From Dyella lipolytica (GTDB taxonomy: Bacteria > Pseudomonadota > Gammaproteobacteria > Xanthomonadales > Rhodanobacteraceae), in assembly GCF_030160075.1 (NCBI RefSeq), contig NZ_BSNQ01000003.1, positions 490,625 to 554,624 on the forward strand: a stretch of DNA of 64,000 nucleotides, written 5' to 3'. This document shows positions 44,428 through 52,127 of the stretch, piece after piece (within the stretch, counting starts at the first letter, position 1; every line of letters starts with the position of its first letter). The notes beneath the pieces were generated by a model. That model saw only the letters and a program-made list of their open reading frames with translations. It made no database searches and was not told the DNA's origin. A program made the translations under genes and the position numbers.

Positions 44428-46068
44428 ATGCGTAATAAGTTTCTCTTGGCGAGCCTCGCCCTGTTTTTCAGTTGCGAATTGTCAGCGCAAACGTTGACCA
44501 CGTCGAACATAACCTCACCTGTCATATCCGCAACTCACGCGCAAATGACAAGCGGCACCCTCGCGGGCTCGCAGCTTGATGCGCCCCTCGCGACTTATAC
44601 GAGATATGGGGTGCGATACTGGATGGCTACATCATGGGTTTTGAGCGGCGGACTTAGCCAGTCAATGCTGCAAGGAAGTTTGGACAGTCCGTATACCGCA
44701 GTGCCATGGACCAAGGACACCTGTCATCGCGCAAGCAACAACTATTGCGTAAACGGATCTTATACAGCTTTCACTAATATCGTTCCGACGGATGTAGTGG
44801 ATCTTTGGTTTGTCAATGTCTACCAAACCGACACCACAGGTACAAATCTGCTCGGCTTCATACATGAAGAGCAGGTAGGTAATTCCGGCGGGACATCCTC
44901 CAATCAAGAAGGGCTGACACGAATTGGTCTAGCATGGTCATCGGATGGAGGAAACGATTGGACATACCTGGGACGCATCATCAGTCCGTACGGCGATGTT
45001 CAGCCATTCAATATCGAAGGCGCTCCTTTCATCGTCAAAGACGGATACTTCTACGTCTATTTCACAGACTCCGTTACTGGCGTTCCTCCGCCGGCCAACA
45101 ACTGCACGACGGGATACCCCTGTGTGATTACCGAAGGCATCGGCGTAGCGAGAGCCAGTGTTAACGACGTCATTGCGGCGGCACAGGCCGGTAATGTGGG
45201 AAACAACCTCTGGCAAAAGTATTACAACGGTAGCTTTAGCCAACCAGGTCTCGGAGGGCAGCCAAGCCCAATCGCACCCTGGGGGATCACGCATACACAA
45301 GCCGTGCATAGCAGTTACACGGGACTGTACTACTTGGCGTTGAGCTCCATGGCCTGGGGTGGTGTTGACACCACCGTCAAACTTTACGAGTCATCCGACG
45401 GCATAAATTGGTCGCCGTCTTATGTCATAGCGGACGAGACCGCCGCGACACAGCGCCCCAATGGCGGCTATCAGTACTGCAGTTTGATGGATCCGAATGG
45501 TGCAACGAACGGCGAGGTCGGACAGTACTTCTATGTCTACTGTGAGAAGGATCCGCTAGCGGACCAATCGAATTTCGCGTTGTATCGCTGGGAGGTGAAT
45601 CTTGGGCCGTCGATCGATTCTTATCGTCAGTCGAGTGACTACTCAACTACACAAGGTCCGGTGTGGTCGTATCAATATGGCGGCAATGGTCCGCTACCCG
45701 ACATGACGTGGCAAGGCACTTACTGGGTTGGTACTGACTCATGGGCGCGTATTTATCAAGATGCGATGCACCCCGGCACAGCCGAGATCCCGGTTCTCAA
45801 ATGGGTGGCTCCTAAAGCCGGAACCGTATTCATTGGCGGAACGGTGCGCAAAGCAGATCCAACGTGTGGTAATGGCGTAAACGCTTCTTTGGTGCATAAC
45901 GGAACCCAGATCTTTTCCGCCTCCATCGCATACGCGGACACCGTAGGCCAGAGTCCAAATATGTATCTGAACGTCGCGGCTGGCGATGGGTTGTTCTTTA
46001 TGGTCAGTCCCAATAGCAATAACTATTGCGACATGACGAGATGGGACCCTTCGATCACGTACCAGTAA
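44428..46068 (+). CDS. Secreted beta-propeller-like protein, possible glycosidase
   Basis: A 546-residue exported protein. A Sec signal covers 1-~21 (FFSCELSA-QT). Residues ~60-430 show repeated beta-strand blocks with WSSDGGNDWTYLGRI, EGAPFIVKDGYFYVYFTD and LYESSDGINWSPS, the pattern of five-bladed propeller hydrolases (GH43/GH32-like). The last ~100 residues look like a separate beta-sandwich (AGTVFIGGTVRKADPTCG). Catalytic acids cannot be assigned by eye, so enzyme activity is inference. AAAGGAGATG precedes the ATG by a normal distance. It is a lone gene with its own terminator. Confidence 0.65.
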   Translation: MRNKFLLASLALFFSCELSAQTLTTSNITSPVISATHAQMTSGTLAGSQLDAPLATYTRYGVRYWMATSWVLSGGLSQSMLQGSLDSPYTAVPWTKDTCHRASNNYCVNGSYTAFTNIVPTDVVDLWFVNVYQTDTTGTNLLGFIHEEQVGNSGGTSSNQEGLTRIGLAWSSDGGNDWTYLGRIISPYGDVQPFNIEGAPFIVKDGYFYVYFTDSVTGVPPPANNCTTGYPCVITEGIGVARASVNDVIAAAQAGNVGNNLWQKYYNGSFSQPGLGGQPSPIAPWGITHTQAVHSSYTGLYYLALSSMAWGGVDTTVKLYESSDGINWSPSYVIADETAATQRPNGGYQYCSLMDPNGATNGEVGQYFYVYCEKDPLADQSNFALYRWEVNLGPSIDSYRQSSDYSTTQGPVWSYQYGGNGPLPDMTWQGTYWVGTDSWARIYQDAMHPGTAEIPVLKWVAPKAGTVFIGGTVRKADPTCGNGVNASLVHNGTQIFSASIAYADTVGQSPNMYLNVAAGDGLFFMVSPNSNNYCDMTRWDPSITYQ

Positions 46069-46079
46069 TGCATTTCTTT

Positions 46080-46102
46080 GACGGGAGCAAAACGCTCCCG
46101 TC
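46080..46102 (+). terminator. Hairpin terminator of the propeller-protein gene
   Basis: GACGGGAGC pairs with GCTCCCGTC around AAAAC, 11 bp after the stop codon, followed by a T-containing stretch (TGTCTAT). A typical but T-poor intrinsic terminator. Confidence 0.7.
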
Positions 46103-46173
46103 TGTCTATATAAGAAGTCGAGTATCCAGTTCGTTGCCCGAATGAATGTGGGCAACGACTGTTAGCCATCCAC

Positions 46174-46428
46174 TTAAGCTCGTTTAATCAGCCGTACGAT
46201 GAACAACAAGATCACGGCGCCGATGGTGGCGGTGATGATCGATGCGATCCAGCCAGCGCCCAGGCTGATACCCAATACGCCGGACAACCAACCGCCGATG
46301 AAAGCGCCGGCGATGCCGACCAAGATATCGACCAACAAACCGAAGCCACCGCCCTTGACCAGTTTGCCCGCCAACCAACCAGCGATCGCACCGATGATGA
46401 GCCAAGCAAGAATATCGTGAGTTGCCAT
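46174..46428 (-). CDS. GlsB/YeaQ/YmgE-family membrane protein
   Basis: An 84-residue inner-membrane protein with three hydrophobic helices and the family's glycine pattern (AWLIIGAIAGWLAGKLVKGGGFGLLVDILVGIAGAFIGGW is the family's core region, residues 8-47). Such proteins are induced by stress in many bacteria; their mechanism is unknown. The ATG at 46428 has AGGAGC ten bases upstream; longer in-frame readings are unconserved. Confidence 0.9.
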   Translation of the reverse strand: MATHDILAWLIIGAIAGWLAGKLVKGGGFGLLVDILVGIAGAFIGGWLSGVLGISLGAGWIASIITATIGAVILLFIVRLIKRA

Positions 46429-46734
46429 GGACGTTGCTCCTGAAAAATTAAGAGTAATGAACCGGTTAGTCGCAAAACTACCGGACGCAACTTCTGCATG
46501 AAGCCCCACCCGGCGAACCCCACACTCGCCATGTAAGTAGTCCCGGCGGACCGGACCCAAGGGGAGGCGGGTCCATAGTGGCCCGCTGCATGCGTCACCG
46601 CAAACGCATGCGCTTCCAGCAAGAGTCCTCAATGGCGCCAAGCGTCAGCTGTGACGGGAAGTGGGTGTAGTCCTACTTGCATTAAATATTGAACAACGAC
46701 TAATATTGAACATCGTTCAATTTTGGAGCGCGCA
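46429..46734. other. 306-bp divergent region before the TetR gene
   Basis: Separates the YeaQ-like gene (minus) from the TetR-type gene (plus). No gene is seen. The 46689-46720 part carries the repressor operator listed separately. Confidence 0.5.
46689..46720. promoter_or_regulatory. Probable TetR operator with TTGAAC repeats
   Basis: A palindrome TTGAAC-ATC-GTTCAA (46706-46720) lies 14 bp before the regulator start, and a second TTGAAC half-site (46689-46694) is 17 bp upstream of it in direct orientation within a longer direct repeat (AATATTGAACAACG / TAATATTGAACATCG). TetR regulators typically bind such dyads overlapping their own promoter, so autoregulation and control of the co-transcribed glycosyltransferase gene are expected. 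Confidence 0.7.
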
Positions 46735-47376
46735 ATGGCCTCGCCCGAGACCGCTGGTCGCCGCGACAGAAAGCGCTCACAGACGCAGGATCACCTGGCC
46801 AGAACGGCCGCGCGCCTATTTGATGCACATGGATTTGATGCGGTGACGATGGAGCAAATAGCGGCCGACGCCGATGTCGCCAAGGGCACGCTCTACAACC
46901 ACTTTCCGACGAAAGAAGCCGTACTTGCGCATTGGATCCATATAGAGCTGGCCAATGACCTTAAGCATTTGGCTGGTGATATCGGGCCGCATACAACATT
47001 TGCCGATGGGATCACGCCCATATTGGCTGCGTCGGCCGACTGGTGTGAGCGCCATCGAGACTATCTGCCGCCATACCTGCGCTTTCGATTTCAGGAAATC
47101 GGAACGTCGGCACGCGAATCGGAAAGCGGTGGCGCCCGCGACATGATCAGCGCCTTCACGTGGCTGATTCTCAAAAGCCAGGAAGCGGGTGAGATGCGCA
47201 CCGACCTGAGTGCAGAACACCTGGCCTTGATGTTCCACCACCTTTATCTCAGCGCACTGTTGCGCTGGCTCGACATCCCTGGCCTGAAGTTGGGCGAGGA
47301 GTTTGCCAGCGTCGTCCGGTTGTTTATCGAGGGCGCGGCTTCGCCCGCGGTGAAAATCTCCAAGTCCAGGAAATAA
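46735..47376 (+). CDS. TetR/AcrR-family regulator
   Basis: A 213-residue repressor. The N-terminal HTH (about 18-62) reads TAARLFDAHGFDAVTMEQIAADADVAKGTLYNHFPTKEAV, the standard TetR DNA-binding unit. The C-terminal helical ligand domain is unspecific. It is only 2 bp ahead of a glycosyltransferase gene, and an inverted-repeat operator lies immediately upstream, so it should repress this operon until a ligand, perhaps the substrate of the transferase, binds. The ATG at 46735 is preferred to one four codons earlier because of GGAGCG upstream. Confidence 0.9.
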   Translation: MASPETAGRRDRKRSQTQDHLARTAARLFDAHGFDAVTMEQIAADADVAKGTLYNHFPTKEAVLAHWIHIELANDLKHLAGDIGPHTTFADGITPILAASADWCERHRDYLPPYLRFRFQEIGTSARESESGGARDMISAFTWLILKSQEAGEMRTDLSAEHLALMFHHLYLSALLRWLDIPGLKLGEEFASVVRLFIEGAASPAVKISKSRK

Positions 47377-47378
47377 AC

Positions 47379-48611
47379 ATGAAGTTTGCTGTCGTGACCT
47401 ACGGCACGGAAGGCGACACGCGTCCACTGGCCGCACTGTGCAGTGCATTGATGGACGCCGGGCACGAAACACGATTGTTGGCCGATGCATCCACGCTTGG
47501 CAGTGCAAAGGCTCTTGGTGTGCCATCGGCCGTATTGGCCGGTGATATCAAGGGAGCGCTGCGACCCGACGAATCCATTTCCGGCGTCGTTGCGAAGGGT
47601 GACCGAATTAGCAGCACAGTAAGCGCGTTGGCACGCATCGCGAATGCCAATGCCGAATCCTGGCTCAAGCAGATCGTAACCGTCGCCCAAGGTTGCGATG
47701 CCATCATCGTCGGCGGGCTGGCAGCGTTTGTGGGTTTCTCGGCTGCCGAATATCTGGACGTGAAGGCCATCGGCTCCGGCATGATTCCCATCACGCCGAC
47801 GGCGGCATTTCCGTCTCCTTTCTTGCCTCCGGGAATGGTCCCGCGATGGTTGAACCGTGCCAGTCACTCGTTCGTGAATGGCATGCTGTGGCGCGCGTTC
47901 CGAAAGACCACCAACGCAGCGCGTTCAAAAGTATGCGGATTGCCTGCACGGACGCGCGTGTGGACGCAGCACCCCATGCTCTATGGCGTGTCGCCCAGCC
48001 TGTTGCCCGCGCCAAGCGACTGGCCATCGAATATTGACCTATGCGGCCAATGGATGCAGCCAGAGCAGGAATGGGTGCCGCCTTCCGCGCTCGGTGATTT
48101 CCTGGCGGCGGGTGAGCCACCGATCTATATCGGATTCGGAAGCATGGCAGGCTTCGACAAGCCCAAGCTGCTGAAAGAAATGATTCAAGCCGTTGCCGGC
48201 CGGCGGGCGCTGTTCTACTCAGGATGGAGTGGCGTGGATGCCACCATGTTGCCCGCCAACTTTCTTGTTATCGACGAGACGCCGCACGACTGGCTGTTCC
48301 CGAGAACCTCGATGGTGGTGCATCACGGCGGATCCGGCACGACCCACTCGGCGGGACGGGCAGGCGTTCCCTCTGTTGTGATGCCGTTCGCTGCCGATCA
48401 GTTTTTCTGGGCTGATCGACTGCGGCAAGCAGGCATCGCGGCGAATGCTCTGAGCTGGAAGCATTTAGATGCCGACCAACTTGCCAGTCGCATGGCGTTC
48501 GCGAGAACAGACGAGGTCGGCATACGCGCTCACGCCCTCGGCAAGAAGATGAGAGCTGAAGAAGGCCTGCACAACGCCGTCGCCTCCATCGAGAAGATCA
48601 TGCGTAACTAA
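47379..48611 (+). CDS. GT1-family UDP-glycosyltransferase (sterol/macrolide type)
   Basis: A 410-residue GT-B enzyme. The N-terminus MKFAVVTYGTEGDTRPLAAL is that of UGT/sterol-glucosyltransferase-like enzymes, and the donor motif VVHHGGSGTTHSAGRAGVPSV plus MPFAADQFFWADR is complete, including the HGG and the final D-Q. PIYIGFGSMAG marks the start of the donor domain. Such bacterial enzymes glycosylate lipids, sterol-like molecules or xenobiotics; with a TetR repressor in front, a detoxifying role is one possibility. Confidence 0.88.
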   Translation: MKFAVVTYGTEGDTRPLAALCSALMDAGHETRLLADASTLGSAKALGVPSAVLAGDIKGALRPDESISGVVAKGDRISSTVSALARIANANAESWLKQIVTVAQGCDAIIVGGLAAFVGFSAAEYLDVKAIGSGMIPITPTAAFPSPFLPPGMVPRWLNRASHSFVNGMLWRAFRKTTNAARSKVCGLPARTRVWTQHPMLYGVSPSLLPAPSDWPSNIDLCGQWMQPEQEWVPPSALGDFLAAGEPPIYIGFGSMAGFDKPKLLKEMIQAVAGRRALFYSGWSGVDATMLPANFLVIDETPHDWLFPRTSMVVHHGGSGTTHSAGRAGVPSVVMPFAADQFFWADRLRQAGIAANALSWKHLDADQLASRMAFARTDEVGIRAHALGKKMRAEEGLHNAVASIEKIMRN

Positions 48612-48759
48612 TTCGGTTCACCGTCTGCTCACATAGCCACTTGCCCCGTACTTACCCTCGCCCAAAGCGGAACGATTGACCTCCGCCAGGGTCTTTATGG
48701 GTCTCCATCGGCAACACGTTTCGCTGCTGATGACACGTTGATTCAGAGAGGATGACACC

Positions 48760-49107
48760 ATGTCCCCGATTGCGCTGATCACATTAAAACCTACCTCTTG
48801 CCTGTGCCCGCTGGAGACCTTTATAGCCTGTGCTCACCAGATGCTCGACCCAGTCACTCCCGAGCCAGTGCTGTGCGCGATGGAGCCCAAACTGCTGGCG
48901 CAATTGCCTGCACTACGGGCGCTCGGAGTGTTTGAGCTCTTTGAAGTACGCGACCCTTCCTTACGCGCATGGCTGGACGACGAACTGGCCAAGCTCGTGG
49001 CACCCGCCAGTGTCTTCGGCATCGATGAAATCGGCGACAGTACGGCGACAGCCCAGCCGGTGTTGCTGCATGCGCATGATGACGCAGTGGCCGAAAGCGG
49101 CTCGTAA
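48760..49107 (+). CDS. Small hypothetical protein
   Basis: A 115-residue protein I do not recognise. It is acidic, without a signal peptide, and has LPALRALGVFELFEVRDP and AWLDDELAKLVAP as recognisable helical parts. The ribosome site GAGAGGATG lies before the ATG at a good distance. It sits alone between the glycosyltransferase and AIM24-type genes. A hairpin GAGCGGC/GCCGCTC follows at 49117-49143. Confidence 0.55.
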   Translation: MSPIALITLKPTSCLCPLETFIACAHQMLDPVTPEPVLCAMEPKLLAQLPALRALGVFELFEVRDPSLRAWLDDELAKLVAPASVFGIDEIGDSTATAQPVLLHAHDDAVAESGS

Positions 49108-49300
49108 CATTTGTGTGAGCGGCGCTGAAAAGTGCAGCCGCTCTCGATGGGTTGGCCATGGCAATTCGACTGCCCCGGGCAGTTCCGCTCGGCATCGTAA
49201 GGCGTAATATCCGCAGGTCATTGCCGAACTGCCGATAGTCTCCCGACGTCCAGTCGCCTGGGTGACGTACCGGCCACCATTCCCATCAGGAGAACTCCCC

Positions 49301-50071
49301 ATGCAGACCCGCATCCAAGGCACGGTGATGCCTGTTCTGGAAGTGCAGCTTGATCCCAACGACAGCGTTTTCGCCGAGAGCGGCGAGCTTTCTTGGATGA
49401 CCGCATCGGTTCAGATGACCACGCACACCCAGATGGGAGGTGGTGGGGGCCTATTGGGTATGTTCAAGCGCGTGGTCGGCGGCGGCAGTTTATTCATGAC
49501 CGAGTACCGCGCCGTGCAGGCACCGGGAGAGGTCGCTTTTGCCACCAAGGTGCCCGGCCACATCGTGCCGGTGTCGGTGAGCCCAAGCAACGAGTACATG
49601 GTGCATCGGCATGGCTTTCTCTGCGCCACGCCGCAAATCACTATAGGCGTGGGCTTCCAGCAGTCACTGGGTGCCGGCATTTTCGGCGGCGATGGTTTCA
49701 TGCTGCAAAAAGTCGGCGGCACCGGCACAGCGTGGTTGGAACTCTCAGGCGAACTGATCCGGAAGGATCTGGCACCCGGCGAAACCTTGCGCGTTCACCC
49801 CGGCCACGTCGGTGCGTTCCAGGCTTCGGTAAGTTTTCAGATCACCACCGTCCCCGGCATCAAGAACGCGATCTTCGGCGGCGACGGCATCTTCCTCGCT
49901 GCGCTTACCGGTCCCGGAACCGTGTGGCTGCAGACGCTACCCATCTCGCGCCTGGCGCACCAGATTGCCGAATATCTACCGAGAGGCGAGAGCGGCGGCG
50001 GGCGAGCCATCGTGGGCGGCGGTCTGCTCGGAGGTATCGTGGGTTCGATGTTGAACGGCGACAACAACTGA
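49301..50071 (+). CDS. AIM24/TIGR00266-family protein
   Basis: A 256-residue protein with beta-prism repeats of the AIM24 type: VLEVQLDPNDSVFAESGELSWM, GSLFMTEYRAVQAPGEVAFAT, then GTGTAWLELSGELIRKDLAPGE and LTGPGTVWLQTLPISRLAHQI. The C-terminus ends in a Gly-rich hydrophobic stretch. The bacterial function is undefined; the yeast relative stabilises mitochondrial inner-membrane complexes. The ATG at 49301 follows AGGAGAA; an upstream in-frame start at 49262 is not conserved. Confidence 0.88.
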   Translation: MQTRIQGTVMPVLEVQLDPNDSVFAESGELSWMTASVQMTTHTQMGGGGGLLGMFKRVVGGGSLFMTEYRAVQAPGEVAFATKVPGHIVPVSVSPSNEYMVHRHGFLCATPQITIGVGFQQSLGAGIFGGDGFMLQKVGGTGTAWLELSGELIRKDLAPGETLRVHPGHVGAFQASVSFQITTVPGIKNAIFGGDGIFLAALTGPGTVWLQTLPISRLAHQIAEYLPRGESGGGRAIVGGGLLGGIVGSMLNGDNN

Positions 50072-50170
50072 TCCGCAGCAGAAATAAGAGAACCAGTATC
50101 AGGTGAACTTATTCTTGATCAGACAGATCTTCTGATACTGAGTGTGGCGAATAAGATCACTCAATAAAAA

Positions 50171-50200
50171 ACGCCCGGCAAGTTCATTGCCGGGCGTTTT
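50171..50200. terminator. Bidirectional rho-independent terminator
   Basis: ACGCCCGGCAA pairs with TTGCCGGGCGT around GTTCA, with an A run on the left and TTTT on the right, between the convergent AIM24-type and cytochrome peroxidase genes. Confidence 0.9.
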
Positions 50201-50256
50201 GCTTTGTGGTGGCATCTATCTGACTATCGGTTGAAAGCCTTGGGCACAATACTCTT

Positions 50257-51315
50257 TTACAAAGCTTGAAGAAAAACCTTCAGATCCTGATGTTCCTCAA
50301 CGGTCAGGTTGAGGGGGTAACCGGTTTGCAGGCTGCGGTAATACACCTCGCGGTCGATTGCGTCATCCAGTGTGGCGACACTGCCGTCATGCATATACGG
50401 GGCGGTCGAAGCTACGCCACGCAACGAGGGCGTACGAAAGAGACCGATGTCTGCCGGATTTTGCGTCACGTTGAAGCGCCCGAGTTGTGCTTCGTCGGCA
50501 TGCGTCGCCACGCGATCACCGATGGCGGCACCCTGGAGCGAGCGCTCGATAATGGCTTGGGTAAGGGTCGGTAGGTTCGCATTGACCGCATCCAGCCCCA
50601 CACCGGTGCGGTGATAGGCGTGATCCGTCAACGTCGGTGGAGAACCTTGGAGTAAATGGCATTCAGCGCAGTGGCCTTTGCCCTTGAAAATGGCCAGACC
50701 AAGTCTCGCGCGTGGGCTAAGCTCGGTGGGGTCGCCTTGCAGGACGTAACGGTCATATGCACTTTCGGGCGATTTCAGGGAGCGCAGATACGCCACCAGC
50801 ACGGTGGCGACTTCGTGGGTTGTGATCACCGACTTGATGTCGGGAAATGCCTGCGCAAATGCGTTGCGATACTCCACGTTCTGCTCGATCTTCTGTATGA
50901 GTTCCGCCTGGCTGTGCAATCCCATTTCAACCGGATTGGTGAGCGGATCGAGCACCGCCTGCTCCAAGGCAGCGCGCCGGCCATCCCAAAAGAATGCGTC
51001 AGCTTTGGATGCGTTGATGGTTGCCAAGCTTGGCGTATTACGTGTGCCGGTGCGCCCGTAAACGCCTATTGCGACGGGGCGCCCATCGGTGTACGCCTTT
51101 TCAGGCACGTGGCACGAAGCACAACGGATCGTGCTGTCGGCACTTAGCTGCGGATCGTTGAAGAGTTGCTTGCCCAGGGCAATCCGCAGTGAGGTCTGCG
51201 AGGTCGGGTTGGATCTTCCGAAAGCGTTGTGGCTTTTCAACGCGAGCGCGACCAGCACCAATATGGCCATAAGCCCAATCAGGCAGTACGTATACGTGTG
51301 CGACGACTGCCGCAT
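50257..51315 (-). CDS. Di-haem cytochrome c peroxidase
   Basis: A 352-residue periplasmic enzyme with an N-terminal hydrophobic anchor or signal (about 10-30). Two CxxCH haem sites are visible: CASCH near residue 67 and CAECH near 214. Other family motifs are RNTPSLATINASKADAFFWDG, VEMGLHSQAELI and FRTPSLRGVASTAPYMHDG. The enzyme reduces hydrogen peroxide, or belongs to the MauG-like branch that oxidises other targets. The ATG at 51315 is chosen because an upstream in-frame extension would place 33 polar residues before the signal. A lipoprotein gene lies 22 bp upstream on the same strand. Confidence 0.9.
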   Translation of the reverse strand: MRQSSHTYTYCLIGLMAILVLVALALKSHNAFGRSNPTSQTSLRIALGKQLFNDPQLSADSTIRCASCHVPEKAYTDGRPVAIGVYGRTGTRNTPSLATINASKADAFFWDGRRAALEQAVLDPLTNPVEMGLHSQAELIQKIEQNVEYRNAFAQAFPDIKSVITTHEVATVLVAYLRSLKSPESAYDRYVLQGDPTELSPRARLGLAIFKGKGHCAECHLLQGSPPTLTDHAYHRTGVGLDAVNANLPTLTQAIIERSLQGAAIGDRVATHADEAQLGRFNVTQNPADIGLFRTPSLRGVASTAPYMHDGSVATLDDAIDREVYYRSLQTGYPLNLTVEEHQDLKVFLQAL

Positions 51316-51337
51316 GGCCTTGTCAAAAGAAAAAGGC

Positions 51338-51844
51338 TTACATGGAAACAAAGCGTACGGTGGCACCGCTCGACTCGAGCGCACTGGTGACTCCTGGCTG
51401 CTCGGAAGCTTCACTGACCACCATGACTACGATGCCCTTCATAGCATCTGCCTTTAGTTGCTTGGATACCGCGGTGATAAACGCGGTGGTTTGCGCAGCA
51501 TCGGGGCCGCCTACAATCAGCATACCCCCAGGCATCAAAATAGGGCCGATGCTATGCACAACAGAATCGGTTTCATTCTGCCGACGTGCACTCGCCCCGA
51601 CACTGTTACCTGCGGGGATCACATATATGTAGGGACGCATGCCGACATCCTTGCCGTGAAGCTTGCCCTGCTCGGCGAGGTAGTTGCCCCAGGTGTTCTC
51701 GTCGGCGGTTGTTGCAGGTTTGGCTGGGCCATTAGATGTGTTCAACGCTGCGTTGGTCGACCCATCCGTGGGTGTGGAGTGATGACAACCGGCCAAAGTC
51801 AAGCCTAGTGCGCCGATGCAAACAAACAGTCCCGACCGATTCAT
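51338..51844 (-). CDS. Lipoprotein of unknown function beside the peroxidase
   Basis: A 168-residue lipoprotein with signal MNRSGLFVCIGALGLTLAGC (lipobox LAGC, Cys20), a Thr/Asn/Pro-rich linker and a soluble domain (from ~95) with predicted alternating helices and strands (GGMLIVGGPDAAQTTAFITAV, GIVVMVVSEASEQ). I recognise no family. It ends 22 bp before the cytochrome peroxidase start, so the two are probably one operon. AAGGGAA precedes its ATG. Confidence 0.7.
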   Translation of the reverse strand: MNRSGLFVCIGALGLTLAGCHHSTPTDGSTNAALNTSNGPAKPATTADENTWGNYLAEQGKLHGKDVGMRPYIYVIPAGNSVGASARRQNETDSVVHSIGPILMPGGMLIVGGPDAAQTTAFITAVSKQLKADAMKGIVVMVVSEASEQPGVTSALESSGATVRFVSM

Positions 51845-51974
51845 GTATTCCCTTTCAATAAAATAGCGCTCCCGTGCCGGCGAATGCGAAGCGTGAGATC
51901 GGGTGGCACTCTAGGTGCAGCCGTAACCCGATTCATTAAACCCTATTCCTACCAACGGTGACTACCCTCATCTC

Positions 51975-52005
51975 CATCACAAAATCATCACGTAATTTTG
52001 TGATG
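51975..52005. promoter_or_regulatory. 11-bp inverted repeat upstream of the TIG/Rhs-type genes
   Basis: CATCACAAAAT (51975-51985) and ATTTTGTGATG (51995-52005) are perfect inverted repeats with a 9-bp spacer, 123 bp before the next gene. The length and symmetry fit an operator of a dimeric regulator, or a small hairpin; the TCACA/TGTGA halves face the opposite way from a CRP/Clp site. Confidence 0.5.
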
Positions 52006-52127
52006 CTATTGACAAAGTTAGTCAGCGCAATCAAGAGTGCATGTAGGGAAAGGGGCGGCCCGAAGGGGCCTCACGCGTTGAGATCAAGCCAGCCGTTTCT
52101 GCGAGGGAACGGTCAAGGGACGTTCGT

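Noticed and set aside
44428-46068. Confident GH43 glycosidase assignment
   Set aside because: The catalytic Asp/Glu triad cannot be located by eye; only a propeller-like pattern is supported.
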